Shown piece after piece: positions 42,451 through 55,522 of a stretch of DNA of 64,000 nt; the first letter of the stretch is position 1; each line of letters opens with the position of its first letter. Origin of the DNA: Paralvinella palmiformis. Taxonomy: Eukaryota > Annelida > Polychaeta > Terebellida > Alvinellidae. The notes under the pieces were generated by a model. It searched no databases and was not told where the DNA came from. It was given only the letters and a program-made list of their open reading frames with translations. The translations under genes were made by a program, and so were the position numbers. The stretch is from positions 16,001 to 80,000 of the forward strand of contig JAODUP010001133.1 in NCBI GenBank assembly GCA_025642065.1, written 5' to 3'.

Positions 42451-43391
42451 AATGATAGAAAGAGTTCAAATTTGCTTGAGTTGACGATCAAGACGGCGTT
42501 TTACTTAAAAGCATCGAACAGTATTAACTGTGTAAACCGGATAGGAATTAATAACTATAGTGTGATTAACAAAACCAAAATAGGCTCATGCTTCGTGGAA
42601 CTTTTGAAAGAACAAATACTTAGGCTAACACAGAGAAAGGGCCATAAATTCGAATTTGGACGTACTGCAAGCGATTCATTTGTTGTCACGATTGAAACAA
42701 AGTTTATATTTGCTTAATAACGTTCTTTTACATTCTGGGAAGTATTATTGAGTAATACAGCCATATCCAAATTGGGTCAAATCTTCACTCACTGAGTACC
42801 CGTACTAGATGCGGGTAATTTTGAGTCAAAGCCGAACGCTTATTCACTTATTTACTCGCCACCACAGCGGCATGTAAACAATAACACGGCGCTTTTATAA
42901 TGGCCCAGTCTACTGGATAATTGATGTCTCCGGGTAGTTCGATCGATTCATATATCGAGACAGGCCTGGAATCAACTACGTAATGGGTCTCGCAGATGTT
43001 TATCCCTATATCACGAAAAGATATAAAGAACAAAAATAGAGAAATGCGTGTTTTAAATCCGTTGACTTTAATGTACAGAAATGCGGTATGGGAAAGGATT
43101 TATATTTGAATATCAGATATCACGATTAGCTAATCAGATGAGATAGGGGGAGCTCCAAGTACCAGTAACATTTACATGTCGTAGATCAAACGGGGAATAT
43201 CGCATAAGGCCACTTAGCTTATGTTTAAGTCATTGATGGATTATTACCAATGCTGATGTATTGTGTCTCGGGAGAGTGCCCAGATCAGATACACAAAGGG
43301 ATTATTGTACAGATAGGCTAAATGTAAATCGACATACCATATAGGTTATTTCGCAGACAAACCTTTGGATGGAGTTGCTTTAAATGTTAAT

Positions 43392-43393
<2 letters not shown>
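42451..43393. other. intergenic, nothing recognised
   Basis: No supported feature. Confidence 0.4.

Positions 43394-43437
<44 letters not shown>
43394..43437. repeat. (TA)n microsatellite
   Basis: TA dinucleotide run. Confidence 0.95.
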
Positions 43438-43439
<2 letters not shown>

Positions 43440-44051
43440 CCGTATCATTCCGTTATAATTCAGTAAAATTCATGAAACTTTATTCATTCAAAACTGCATA
43501 ACCTAGCATACCACACACACGCGCGCGTGCGCACTCACACACATATACATATACAAATTTGCATGCACGCGCACAGAGAAATACATATAAACGCACGCTT
43601 CGCCAACACTGGATTCGCTCAATAAAATGTGATGTTAACGGCTGCACATCAATATTACAACGATAGTAGGACATTTCTTCTTTTTATCATAGCCCCATCG
43701 ACCATGAGTAGCTTTCCTCTAATTATCACAGGAAGTTCACGTAGCGATATAACCCGTACTTATACACAATTATGTCCAATTAGAACAGTCATTACGTCCA
43801 GTTCGTGTGTCTACCCTTTTTGATGCTTATAATTAGTCATCTTCGATGTGGGTCTGTGGCTGGGGCGTGCTGACTTATAAAGTGATAGATGGAGAATATA
43901 TGCTTCCCCGAAGCTGGACGAGGCCGCCAGATTGCGGAAAGCTAAAAGACTTCATTGAAAGCCGTAGGAAAAATCACGATAGTAATTTAAGATTTTGTTT
44001 TCGTAAAATAAAATGGCCAACAGATAAAAAGCTACGTGCCATGTATAACAT

Positions 44052-44055
<4 letters not shown>

Positions 44056-44099
<44 letters not shown>
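44056..44099. repeat. (TA)n microsatellite
   Basis: TA run. The sequence between the previous TA tract and this one (43438-44055) has no supported gene. Confidence 0.95.
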
Positions 44100-44101
<2 letters not shown>

Positions 44102-44217
44102 CGGATCAAAGGTATTTTGACTGCCTTATTATGTTGTCAAATTTCGTAGTTTAGCCGGATGGTTGACTTTGTATTCAAACCGATAATATGTGGAATCCCA
44201 TCCACCCGTCCGTCCGT

Positions 44218-44422
<205 letters not shown>

Positions 44423-44586
44423 GAAGTGGGCAGTATTGCTACTTTGTTTTTATTTAAGTTAAATCACTTCAGTGAGTCCATACTGAGTTAGTGTACATTC
44501 TCTTGTGGTGAACAAACTGTAATGTTTGTTAACACGCCGAAGGTATATAAAAGGCCAAACTTTTCACTTAGGTTAGAGAAGAACTT

Positions 44587-44767
44587 CGATGATGATGATT
44601 GATGTTTTACGGCCACATGGTAGGTTAAACGGGCCGAGCGACCTCCAAAGGTAATGAGACGAAGTTAAAAACGAAACAACCTTCAGATATGCCCACGCCG
44701 GGATTCGAATACGCATGGTAGTGATCCGTGGTCAAACACGGTACCGCTAGACCACGAAGGCGCCCCC
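44587..44767 (-). mobile_element. tRNA-derived SINE, family A, with 10-bp target duplication
   Basis: AGAAGAACTT occurs at 44577-44586 and 44768-44777. On the minus strand: CGCCTTCGTGGTCTAGCGGT head, B box ATTCGAATCCC read across the head/body junction, body and ATCATCATC tail. Confidence 0.9.
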
Positions 44768-44801
44768 AGAAGAACTTTGACGCTAGACTAATCGGACGTG
44801 T

Positions 44802-44805
<4 letters not shown>

Positions 44806-44845
<40 letters not shown>
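44806..44845. repeat. (TA)n microsatellite
   Basis: TA run. Confidence 0.95.
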
Positions 44846-44847
<2 letters not shown>

Positions 44848-45056
44848 TTCATATAGTTAGGACTTATTTAGTTATTCGAACCCAGAATAAAGCTGAAGTC
44901 CGCATCTGAGATGTCGAAATGTTTTATATACAGGTTTCTTTTGGACCACAGATAATTACTGTTGAATTTAAACTGTGGTGTCAAAATATGGTATGTTTTT
45001 TACGTGCTTCCGCTTTTTGTACGTAGCCTGCATGTAGCCGCTTTCCTGTGGGCGTG

Positions 45057-45290
45057 ACATATTTGTCGCGTACGAAAAGCGAATTAGCTGGTTCCCACAG
45101 GCTGATGAGTAGACCAGACACATGCTTAGGTATACGCACACATCTATCAATATGTGGAGGTATGGAACATTGTATTTTTAGATTAATGTATGTATAAGTT
45201 GTATTTGTATTTAGATTTATGGAGGTAGGTCTCGAAGGATGTTTAGATATGTTGATGCTCTGTGCCTGTTGCCTCTTTATATGTACCCTA
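45057..45290 (+). repeat. 230-bp repeat, copy 2
   Basis: Near-identical to 37863-38092. The left flank here is unique sequence (GGGCGTG) and not CA. The right end runs through an A tract into a short CA repeat (45300-45315), so the 3' CA fusion is conserved but the 5' one is not. Confidence 0.9.
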
Positions 45291-45315
45291 AAAAAAAAAC
45301 ACACACACACACACA

Positions 45316-45845
45316 TCCCGTTTTCAATTACGTCCTCCGATTTTCCACCCTTTATTTAATTTAAACTTTAACGGTACCCATGACTTAACCATGACACAGA
45401 ATCCTTTCCATTGTGGGCTTTTCATCCATTTCAGTTACTGTATTAGACCCTACCTGTCTGATACGCAGGTGGTACCACATAACATGCCTAGATTCTGTGC
45501 CATTTACCTTCCACCTGGTGACGTGCCCTAAGTCTTTACGTATTCACGGCGTGTGACGTAGTGACGTGCTTTATTGTCGTACCGCTCTTTGTCTGGATCT
45601 AGCCAGATTTATTGCCCGGAGCATCTCCGGACAGGCCCCTCTCTTCACCGACCATTTCCTATACGAAACCTTAAGGTATTCGAGATAAGCAAGTCAACGT
45701 TCTGTATTCGGCTACGGAATGGTTCGTTATCTTGTCGGAGGTTCACGATTGTGATGTTGTCTAAAAAGTCAACGTCATTCCCTCTTTGTTCTGATGTCAT
45801 CTCCTGTCACCAGGAGGAAGAAATAGTAGTAGGAAATCTCACAGG

Positions 45846-45848
<3 letters not shown>
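45316..45848. other. intergenic, nothing recognised
   Basis: No supported gene. The open frame at 45574-45972 runs into the TA tract and lacks motifs. Confidence 0.4.

Positions 45849-45915
<67 letters not shown>
45849..45915. repeat. (TA)n microsatellite
   Basis: TA run followed by a short CA-rich stretch. Confidence 0.95.
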
Positions 45916-45919
<4 letters not shown>

Positions 45920-45959
45920 ACACATACACACACGCACATATTCACAAGCATGCAGACCG

Positions 45960-47332
45960 AGGGATGGTTTAATGCCTTAATTTAATTCTCCAGTTAAACA
46001 ATTATTATACAATAATTAACACATGTCTTTTTAATGGTATACGGAGAAGCAACTGACTATGACAGTTTATGAAAATTAAATTTTATGATCAGAAAAATTA
46101 TGGTAATGGAGATATCTGAACAAATGACCGGAAAGTGGACATCACGGCCATTTGTTGTAAAAACACTCCCATTAACGTTTTCCTTTGCATGTTTATCAGA
46201 TAGCATACTGAAATGTTTTTACTGGTTATAAATACATATACGATATGCTATATGTAAATATTCTTGTAGAAAAACGTGAATAAAAACCAGCCCCGTGATT
46301 ACGTACGTTATTTGCTAAACTCTGTGTTCGTAACTAGAAAGGTGAAAGGTGCCTTTGTGCCTCGGATAAAAATAGGAACCATTAAAATAAAAGAAAACAA
46401 TGAAAGATGAGCGATGTGTCCTAGATAATATGTCAATGTGATAAGTGCCTAAATTTCGTAAGTCTAGCCGGAATTAGAACCATCACAGTGATACCAAAGG
46501 TAGATAGCTTTTCCAGGAGACCAGCCCTTTGTGATACTCGAGCGAGCGGACCAATTGTAGGACACATATAACGAGGGAAGCCGTTTTTGGTGGATGGCAA
46601 ATTCCATTATTTCATTTGTCCACCAATCCATCTACGTTTTAGTACTCCATTATCGGATTGTTGCGACTTTATGGTTTACAGGTATCTTCCCTCTTCCTTC
46701 CAACCGGAATCTTCCCTAATTTCGATTGGTTATGTCGACGTTGACCCTTGATGTAGAGCAATTGGCTGTCTAATTCCTTTCGTTTTCCACTTGTCCTCGT
46801 CCTCGTAGTGTTTTCGCTGACGATTCATCTTCGTGTTGGTATGATAACAACATTTCTTCCTGTTATTTCTTTTTTATCTTTCTTTTAGCACTTTTTATTT
46901 TTTAGCTTTGTCTAAACGCGATATTCGAAATTTCCTCAAATGTTTACACTTTTCTGTCGCGATCTAATATTACTTTGGCAAAATGATGCGCATTGTCTCT
47001 AAAGTTTGTATCCATTCTGTAGATGTTCTTATTCAATCATATTGAACCTCACTACCTCTCACATATAAGTCCAGCGTTTGGAATTATGCTACCGGATTAT
47101 CTAAAATGATATAAAACGTTAGGGAAATGTCACATTCTAGTATAACTTGATTTATTTCACTGTAAATTTCATTTATATACTCTGTTTGGTTAATTGCTAG
47201 AGATTGTTAGAGATTTATGCGGCATTAACTGAGAGAAATATGTGGTACATGAACACTAAAAATCGACAAATCACATTAAAGTAAATATATAGCAACCTTA
47301 TCTTATTGCTATAAAAGTGTGTTGGTGCGTGC

Positions 47333-47333
<1 letters not shown>
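45960..47333. other. intergenic, nothing recognised
   Basis: No supported feature. Confidence 0.4.

Positions 47334-47396
<63 letters not shown>
47334..47396. repeat. (TA)n microsatellite
   Basis: TA run continuing into short GT repeats. Confidence 0.95.
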
Positions 47397-47402
<6 letters not shown>

Positions 47403-47409
47403 ATGTGTG

Positions 47410-48220
47410 TGCGTGCCAGAGAGACTTAAAATAAATATTACATTTCTTTGTTTAAAATACAATGTTGTATTATGAACATAATTACCTTTATTCCGAGTTG
47501 TATCAGCTTTAATCAAATTTAAATGAACCTATCTTGAAATATCGACCATTAAGTGGACCATGATATGATCAAAGAAAATGGAGACATCGTATCAATGTGT
47601 CTTATTTCAGGGATTTGATATAAATGCGGTTTATGAATTATAGTTTACTAATAATCAGTTAACTGATAACAGACGTCCAAGTCACCTTCAGAATAAATCC
47701 TCAAATATCCTTTGAATTATATTAAATATCACTATGTTAAACACATCATTGTGACGTTGTAGATAACATATTGTATTAAGAGAGTTTAAAATGGTGCTTT
47801 TATCAACTTGCAAATTTTCTTTTGGGTATTATTATATTACAATGTTATTTGTACAGAGTCATTAAATGGCTCCTGCTAGCAAGGGCACATTATTAAATAT
47901 ACATTTTTGCCATTATTATTATTAGCATAAAGCAGTACATTTTACGAAATCTTAAAATATTGAAGTTTTCCTTAAAACATTCCCAATGAATGAGATAAGA
48001 CGGTATTTTGTTAGGTTATGCCAGCCAGTAGTCATATTGACTAAACACCAATAACATGTTGCCAGCTTTATCCCGGTCACGTTCAAGTAATCGCCAAAAA
48101 CAACCGGCTCTGATCGAAATCTCATTTTTGGCGGCCTTCAAACGCTCCATTAACCAAAGACGTTCTTAGATCTAGCCGTTCAATAAAGATGATGGTCGAA
48201 TGTTTGTAACAAGTTATAGG
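47410..48220. other. intergenic, nothing recognised
   Basis: No supported feature. Confidence 0.4.
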
Positions 48221-48221
48221 A

Positions 48222-48341
48222 ACAGAGAGATAGAGGAGAGCGGGAGAGGAAGAGGTAAAGATGAAGAGATAGTGAGAGACTGAGAGAGAGTGGCAGAGAT
48301 GTGGGGGGGGGGTTGTGAGAGAGAGAGAGAGAGAGAGAGAG

Positions 48342-48374
<33 letters not shown>
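48222..48374. repeat. (GA)n-rich purine tract
   Basis: An imperfect GA-rich stretch with a G9-like run near 48302 and two nearly pure (GA)n blocks. Confidence 0.9.
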
Positions 48375-48845
48375 CCAGCTGTTTGTAGGATACGTGAACA
48401 ATGATCTTTGTTTACAAATTTTGTTGCTAATGTCAGACACAATCAGTGTGTCATACCAAGAGGTAAGATTGCCATTACAAGGACAGATGACATTTTCCAT
48501 TCAAGAACGCTCTGCTATTCCCAGCATGAGAATGATTACAACCAATTGACAGAGAAATCTTTCTTATCAGCTGACATTTTGCCCACTTATTCTTCAAACT
48601 TGTCAGTGATTTGTCGTCACTTTTTGATCAGTTTATGTGATAAATATGATGTGCACAGTTTGTTTATCTCCCTTATATAAAACTCAGAACGATGACATCA
48701 TTATCATATTTATTTGGTAATCCTTTCCTTGTTTATCTTTATCTCTGGCCAAATCTTCTCGCTCGGAAAATATATTTGCTGTTTTTGTACTTTCAGTAAC
48801 AGTTAATGTTAACGAAATTCGAACCATATGATATACATTTTGATG

Positions 48846-49300
48846 TTATTGAGTGAGACTGGGTGATTGAGTGAGTCAGTCGGTCACTAACTCAGTGAAT
48901 CGGTAAGTCAGTTAATGGAATATCGGTGCGAAAAGATTAAATGTAGTTTCCTTTTCCTTGCCTTTAAATAATACATAGGACAATACATCTCATTTTTAAA
49001 TATCCCAAAAAGAGAATGGCACATTTAAACTACAACATATATATCGATTTGTGCGTGATAAAAATATGATCGAATACGAAATTTGAGTGAGCGATTGAGT
49101 GAGTAAGTGAGTGAGTGGGCGAATTAATGGGTTGATTAGGAACGAGTGAGTGAGTGAGTTATTGAGTGAGTGAGTGGATGAGTTAATGGTTAGTGAATGG
49201 TGAACGAGTGAGTGATTAATCGAGCAAATAAATAGGTGATCGAGCGAGTGAGTCAGTCAATGAGTGAGTAAGTGAGTGAGTGGGTGAGCGAATGAGTATT
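48846..49300. repeat. degenerate (GAGT)n tetranucleotide region
   Basis: Two decayed blocks, about 48846-48915 and 49084-49300, of GAGT/GTGA units with frequent substitutions, separated by unique sequence. Confidence 0.85.
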
Positions 49301-49439
49301 TGTCTTTTTTGAACTTGTAGCAATCGTTTTTCCAGATATTGCTGTTATTTTCCTTGCTGTTGTTTTTGCCGCTGCTGCTGATATGTCTGTTGTGGTTGGC
49401 GATGGGAGTGTTGGCGGCGGTTGGTGGTTTTTCTCGCTA

Positions 49440-50050
49440 TCTCAGAATTGGGTTTTTCCTCTTCGCTTTAATTCATCCGCTCGGAGATGATGAACAATCC
49501 CGACGCCCATCCCCGGATCGTCCATTTCGCTGGAAGCTGACGCCCTCGCAGCATTTTCCCGGCGGCTTAGCAAATATGATAACGCGTTGACATTTAGCGA
49601 ACCAAGCCCCACCGGTCTCGCTCGGCACCGACACAAAACCTTGTACGGGCTCGTTTAGGGGACTGCCTGGGCAACGCGATACACATCCTCGGTAGCTGGA
49701 ATCAAAGGCAGCCCGAAGAGCAGCAGAACGAATCTGGACCAATTTGCCGAATCCATTCCACTTTGCGATCTCTCCGGAGACAAGAGAGGTATGATGCAAT
49801 TTCTTTCTTCCGGCGTCATCAAGTCAGGCCAGTCAGGTTGTCTGTCTAACGGCATGGAATATTCCCTGTCCGACTATCTCTCGTATATCAGCGACGCCTT
49901 CTCTGGCGGCTGGCCACTTCTTTGTACTCCGCCTACGTCCCGAGTTCTTGTCATGATGCGCACGTATGGATCCGATAACTGGACTGGTAATAGGGGAGCT
50001 CGGATTAGCGGGGTTTATGTGTCGTATAGAGATGCCTGGATGGCAGAGTG
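49440..50050. other. GC- and CpG-rich segment without a recognised gene
   Basis: Visibly richer in G+C and CpG than its surroundings. Several overlapping open frames on both strands (up to 108 codons, minus, 49473-49799) give no motif I recognise. It could be an unmethylated regulatory segment, an unrecognised exon or a repeat. Confidence 0.4.
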
Positions 50051-50176
50051 GTAGAGTGGCAGTCGGTTGGTTTCCCGGATGTTAGTCAGAAACCTACCGA
50101 GGCATGTTGACACTTAACGCTTAATGAATAACTTGCAAACTGTTGAGTTTAATTTATGCTGGAAGATTTATTATTG

Positions 50177-50177
50177 A

Positions 50178-50235
<58 letters not shown>

Positions 50236-50405
50236 GAACCATTAATATTATTTTTATCGTTATGATGAAGAAGAAGATCATGATAATGATGATGATAAAT
50301 GATGATCATCATCATCATCCTGTTAATTATCGCCATTTTAATCATCATCATGTTAATAATAACAAAATAATAATATCATCATCATCATCATCATCATCAT
50401 CACCG
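50177..50405. repeat. (ATT)n and (ATC)n trinucleotide tracts
   Basis: (TTA)n at about 50177-50235, then ATG/ATC-rich repeats to 50402. The strand and unit of the ATC part recall SINE family A tails, but no SINE body is attached. Confidence 0.9.
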
Positions 50406-50573
50406 TTGTCGCTATGATTCACCAATATCAGCCGTCGGAATGAAATCATAGAGAAAAGAGCATCAATATAAATCTTTGACGTTTGTTTATATTTTGTTGA
50501 GATGCAGTCCAACATCCTTTTGTATCGTAGCAATAGCAAACATCTCTGTGTCCACGTAACTAATATATATATA

Positions 50574-50604
50574 AACATACATACATACATACATACATAC
50601 AAAA

Positions 50605-50672
<68 letters not shown>
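50574..50672. repeat. (ATAC)n then (TA)n microsatellite
   Basis: A tetranucleotide ATAC run (50574-50600), an A tract, and TA repeats to 50671. Confidence 0.95.
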
Positions 50673-50674
<2 letters not shown>

Positions 50675-51026
50675 CATTTGCATATTTATCATTATAATCA
50701 TCATAATAAAACAAGGCCCTCACCAAGCAGGATAATACTGAACAATATTGTCGTAAGACAACCGACAACACGTTACTGCTATCACAATAGAATTGGAAGT
50801 TTGAGGCTGGCCTTTCCTTGTCTTTCTCAGGTTATGATTTAATATTTACAACACAGAGACAGAGAGCAATTTTTCGCTGTCCTTTTGTCGTAAATTCTAT
50901 CACATCTTTGTCCTGTCTCCGCCGGATAATGGGATATCTAATGTCACTTGGCAATTGTAGGAGACATTTCGTCTAGCAGACGCAGAGCAAAAGCTGAAGA
51001 AATACACATAATCGCGCCTGCACGTA

Positions 51027-51044
51027 CGCGCGCGCGCACGCACG

Positions 51045-51092
<48 letters not shown>

Positions 51093-51128
51093 CACATACA
51101 CACGGACACACACACACACACACACGCG
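51027..51128. repeat. (CG/CA)n microsatellite
   Basis: CGCGCG and CGCA units leading into CA repeats with a few interruptions. Confidence 0.95.
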
Positions 51129-51129
51129 C

Positions 51130-52627
51130 GCACATTCAAAGATCCAACGAAAAATTAACTATATACTGTCTTGATTAAAGTCATTAAGGCTGGCCTGTTT
51201 GGGGGTTTACTTCGCGAAATTCAGCTTCGGAAATATCAACTTATGGATTTAGACTTTGTAGATGATTCTGCTCTTAGAAAGACATGTATCACAAATGTTG
51301 ACTGGAAGAAGATCACCTTCAACAAAATCGCATTACAGAGAATCGGTTTCAGCGAGATCATCTTCAGATGAATCAAGATTTGGTTCCAGGAAATGTAATT
51401 AACGAAAGAAATTATTTGTGGTCATTTGAATGTGTTCAGTTTGACAGATGAATGGTGACAAACAGTTTGTGAGACACGTAGATTAGCCGACGTGAAATGA
51501 CAGATGAGCTACGGACGTGTGTGCTCCTGCGTTTATCGGTTCCCGGATGGAAGAAACGAGTGGGACCGAGATTGAATCGGTAGGGTTTTATTTTCAGGCG
51601 ACACCGCACAGTTGGCTTATAAACCACAACCGGATAAGGGTAATTTAAAATAAACCACAGCACAAAAGTAACAGCGTCTTATCAGAATCTGCGGCATATT
51701 ACGGTCGAGTCGGAGGTAAACCACGAAATAATCGTTCACAACGGAAAAATGTTTCATTCGGCATCGTTTTTCAAAGGTACACGAAATACTGCACCGACAT
51801 TATTGTCCGGGTTGCTATCTCATTTACTTCCCGGGGGCGGCCAATATTCAGAACGTCGGGTTGGCTGTCGGGCTAATTCTATTCAAGTTTGCCGGCAAAG
51901 AATAGTCGGTGAAGTAAAATGGCTCGGGAAGGCCGCTCTCTGCTATTGTATCGGCAACAATGGTTCAGCTCAGCCGCCTCATTTAGTGGGAAGAGATCGC
52001 CGCTACGGACGTCTATTGTGTATTGTTTTATCCAATTAACAATAGGTGTTTATGGTTGGACTGGATCTTCATCTTCCCATAGCGAAACAATGGAGCCGAT
52101 AACTTGATTTGCAGGCGGAAGCTTCGTCTAGACGGCATTTCCCGTCTTGATTCGTTACAGCCCGTACCATTTATGTTTACAGTTAAGCTAATGGTTATAA
52201 AGGACTAGTTAATACTTTCCTAGTTTAAGTAATGAAGTATTTTCACAAACACAGCGTATAGAAATTACTATCGCTGAGCTAAAACGTCGGTCTGCATTTA
52301 CTCTCAGGGTCGCTTTTGCAAAAAGCGACCTGCAATTGCTAAAAAATCATTTTCCTATGAATTATAGTGTTGACGTCACGATTTTTATTATTTCCTTGAG
52401 GTTCATGTTATGAGGAAAATTATACCTGAAAATCTTTCTCGTAGCCAATTATTACAAAAACTACGTACGTCATTCCACTTGTAAACTATCAGAAATATTC
52501 CCTTTACCTATCCTCATGTGATTATCTGTAATCGGAATCTATCACTTTTCCTTTCCAATTAACTCGATCTGCGGCATCAAAGATCAGCTTTACCTAGGCG
52601 CAAATCATTTCGGTTATAGTTGCTAAT
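51130..52627. other. intergenic, CpG-containing, no gene recognised
   Basis: 51640-52040 is relatively CpG-rich. Open frames up to 96 codons are unrecognised. Confidence 0.35.
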
Positions 52628-52638
52628 TAGAGTAAGAT

Positions 52639-52955
52639 GGTTTTGTTGTTTGGGGAGAATCCCCAGGCTGTCGCTTAATCGGCACAGCCTCTATGTTGGA
52701 GTGGTTGAGAAACCCCCCCCACCACTCACAGGGGAGCAGTACGAAAAGATGGAGCCGAAATACCCTTTCTTAACGTCCCCCTTTATTTTAAATAATTCAA
52801 TGGAGACGGCAGCGCCATTTAACGTGGTCAGCCACCCACGATGTTGTGAGCCGAGAAATTAATCCCTGGAAAAGTTTCGACCTCTTACGGGGTTCGAACC
52901 TGTGATCGTTGGCACCGAGTGCCGGGTGCTTAACCGCTAGGCCACCGGAGCTCAC
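52639..52955 (-). mobile_element. tRNA-derived SINE, family B, with LINE-like 3' tail
   Basis: On the minus strand: GAGCTCCGGTGGCCTAGCGG head with A box, B box GGTTCGAACCC, and a core containing GGGTGGCTGACCACGTTAAA and TGGCGCTGCCGTCTCC. The 3' tail, CGACAGCCTGGGGATTCTCC, is shared with the 3' end of the LINE at 15449-16426. Near-exact duplications TAGAGTAAGAT (52628-52638) and TAGAATAAGAT (52956-52966) bound it. The core looks like a conserved central SINE domain, but I cannot name it with certainty. Confidence 0.88.
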
Positions 52956-52966
52956 TAGAATAAGAT

Positions 52967-54007
52967 AATGGCCCATAAACTATTTAGCCAAACCGCGTAG
53001 CCATGCCTGCATGGTTACACCAATCAGTGAAGCTATCAACCATGAGTGGTTACTATACGTATAATCGAGTTGATGACCCATTACTTTCTACTATGCTGTT
53101 GTGCCGTTGATCTATCTTATCTAAACTACGGGTGATAAGGTTATTGATTATGTGTCGAGATTTTCTCCGATTGACGCCGCATTCAGTCCTAAACATCGAC
53201 TGCTGTCGCATTAATCAAGAATCTCCTACCATCCAGCAATCTTCTAGTCAGCTTAATTATGTCAAAGACCTATGGGAAATCAACAAAGCAAACAATTAAC
53301 CAATTAATTTGGCCGACTTTCCGTGGATGGCAACCTCTTCCGCGGTTAATTTTTGTTGCAGTATCATCCGTTTCATTTGGTTAAAAGCGTCAGGTGTCGC
53401 CGATAAACGCAATCTATTAAAACAGTTCCGCTTAATTATTCCCGTTATATTTTATAAATATTCAGAATAATATATACGTCTATGATGAAGCGATATCGGA
53501 ACTTGGTCCTATTTTAGCTACATCTGGACACCAAAAGCTACCGATATTGCATTATTTATGGTGCACTCCGACGAAAAGACCGCTATCTAACGTTGATAGA
53601 AGCCAATGGTATTCATAATTACAATACTGAATATTTTCTTCAGAATTTCTACCCAATTCTTTTCTAGCTCTACTCTACCCAATTCCTTAACTAATGTGCC
53701 ACATTATATTCCCATTAATATATTTCCTATTACTACTTTTACTAATACTATTAATAATACTAATGGTTTGACGCATTAGTGGTCTAACTGATAGTGCGGT
53801 CTACCACAAACTTCTAGCCACTGGGTATAAACTCCGGGTCGAGCTATGTTTAATAGATATTTAATTTTCCGCTTCTTCACGTTATCTTTGACCCGTTTTG
53901 CCGTCATGTGGGCAAACTTGCCTTAAGACAACAACATTTACCTACCATTACCGCAACTAACTCCTACAATAGGAATATACATTGTTTTATGTCGCTCTTA
54001 CCTGTTT
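52967..54007. other. intergenic; possible decayed tRNA-like SINE at 53764-53960
   Basis: GCATTAGTGGTCTAACTGAT near 53772 resembles a SINE head with an A box, followed by a body with TTATCTTTGACCCG and GTCATGTGGGCAAA, but the B box is poor. Otherwise nothing was recognised. Confidence 0.3.

Positions 54008-54046
<39 letters not shown>
54008..54046. repeat. (CTA)n microsatellite
   Basis: Trinucleotide run directly abutting the SINE that follows. ACTACTACT also occurs just past the SINE, so the SINE appears to have inserted into it. Confidence 0.95.
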
Positions 54047-54247
54047 GGACGCCTCCGTGGTCTAGCTGGTAGCCAGTTGGATCACAGATTACTACCACCT
54101 GAGTTCGAACCTCGGCGTGGGCATATCTGAAGAGTGTTTCATTTTTGACTTCGCTTCATTACCTTTGTAGGTCGCTCGGCCCATTTAGCCTACCGTGTAC
54201 ACAAAAGTGGCCGTAAAACGTCAATCATCATCATCATCATCATCATT
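54047..54247 (+). mobile_element. tRNA-derived SINE, family A, full length
   Basis: GACGCCTCCGTGGTCTAGCT head, intact B box GTTCGAACCTC, body TCTGAAGAGTGTTTCATTTT, ACACAAAAGTGGCCGTAAAA and a long (ATC)n tail. CTACTACTA-type sequence lies on both sides. Confidence 0.92.
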
Positions 54248-54250
54248 ATC

Positions 54251-55520
54251 ACTATCACCACTACTACTATTGCTTGAAGAAGTCTGCAGTGCTATCAACT
54301 GGCTATGATGCTAACGCAAAATATGTAGATAAAGAAAAGAAAAAAATCTATAATAACACAAGTCTAGATTATCTCCATTAATTTGTATTTATTGGTTTAA
54401 ATTTTAATATTTTATCAATTCTCCTTTTATCGGCGTTTTATCACGTGATGTTAACATGTCATTTCAGATCTCCATCCAGTAAAGTAACTTCCTATTTTCA
54501 AAGTCTACCAATTCAGGCTTCAGCATATTCTTATTGACACGAGGCCGACTTATTTAACCTTTATAGGGCAGACTTGCAGCAAATAGTCAATAGAGTTCTT
54601 GACACCTTTCCATCGTCGCGATTTGGTACGGGGACACCCACGCACACACACACACAGACACCAAAAACATATAAACATCCCCGAACAGACACATACATAC
54701 TCCGACATACACAGAGCTATTTTACTACCCATTCTGTATGCTGTATCGGTAGCCAGATTGTTCCTCGGGGAGTACTTATCCATTTCGAGCGTTGTCCAAT
54801 CAATTGTAGATTGCGACATCGATCCACGGGACATTTACCAGGCAGACAATCTACATTGTCACCGACCGGCTCACTCGTCTTAATCGGCTCGCAGTAATAT
54901 CGCCTCCTCTCAGTTCGTTACGGCATTACCGTCCCCTTTCTTATCACAAACAATGGCCTCGCGGGTGGCATTTAGTAAATCTTTACTTGGTTCAAGGCTA
55001 TAAAAATGTGTCTTGTTATCTATCCCGGCTAATACTGACCGATAATGTTGTTGGTTTCCCTGAATCCAAATCGTTCCTTCTGAGGATAAAACCGCATTCG
55101 ATTAAATATCACGATTAATATATTTCTCAGAGTAGCGAGTTAGTTTTCTGATGGTTTCTTTTCGTCTGTATTCTTCTTGTTTTACTGTCGTTGTTGTTGT
55201 TGTTGGTTTTGTTGTTATTATTTTGTTTGATTTATGATAACTGCGCGATACGTTGTCTGATAATTACTGTTAATTCGAAGACAATGGATCATTTGTTAAG
55301 ACTATAAAGCATATGCTAATATAATAGTGTACTGCTTACCAATAATCTTGGTCGTCTGTCTCCATGTCTATATACCCCCTGTTCAACCCCGTAATTCTCC
55401 CTAACAAAAACAATCCCCCCCCCCCACAAAAAGGAGGCTAACAAACGCGTACAAAGAACAGATTAATAAAGAAGGTCGTGTCAATAAATGTTATCAGTAC
55501 TGTTTGTACGACAGTTACGG
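54251..55520. other. intergenic, nothing recognised
   Basis: No supported gene. A short CA stretch lies near 54640. Confidence 0.4.
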
Positions 55521-55522
55521 TG

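Noticed and set aside
42355..42717. 120-codon open frame
   Set aside because: It begins inside a SINE A fragment and continues into sequence without motifs.
50027..50110. tRNA-like stretch TGGCAGAGTGGTAGAGTGG
   Set aside because: Resembles an A box, but there is no B box and no second copy in the window.
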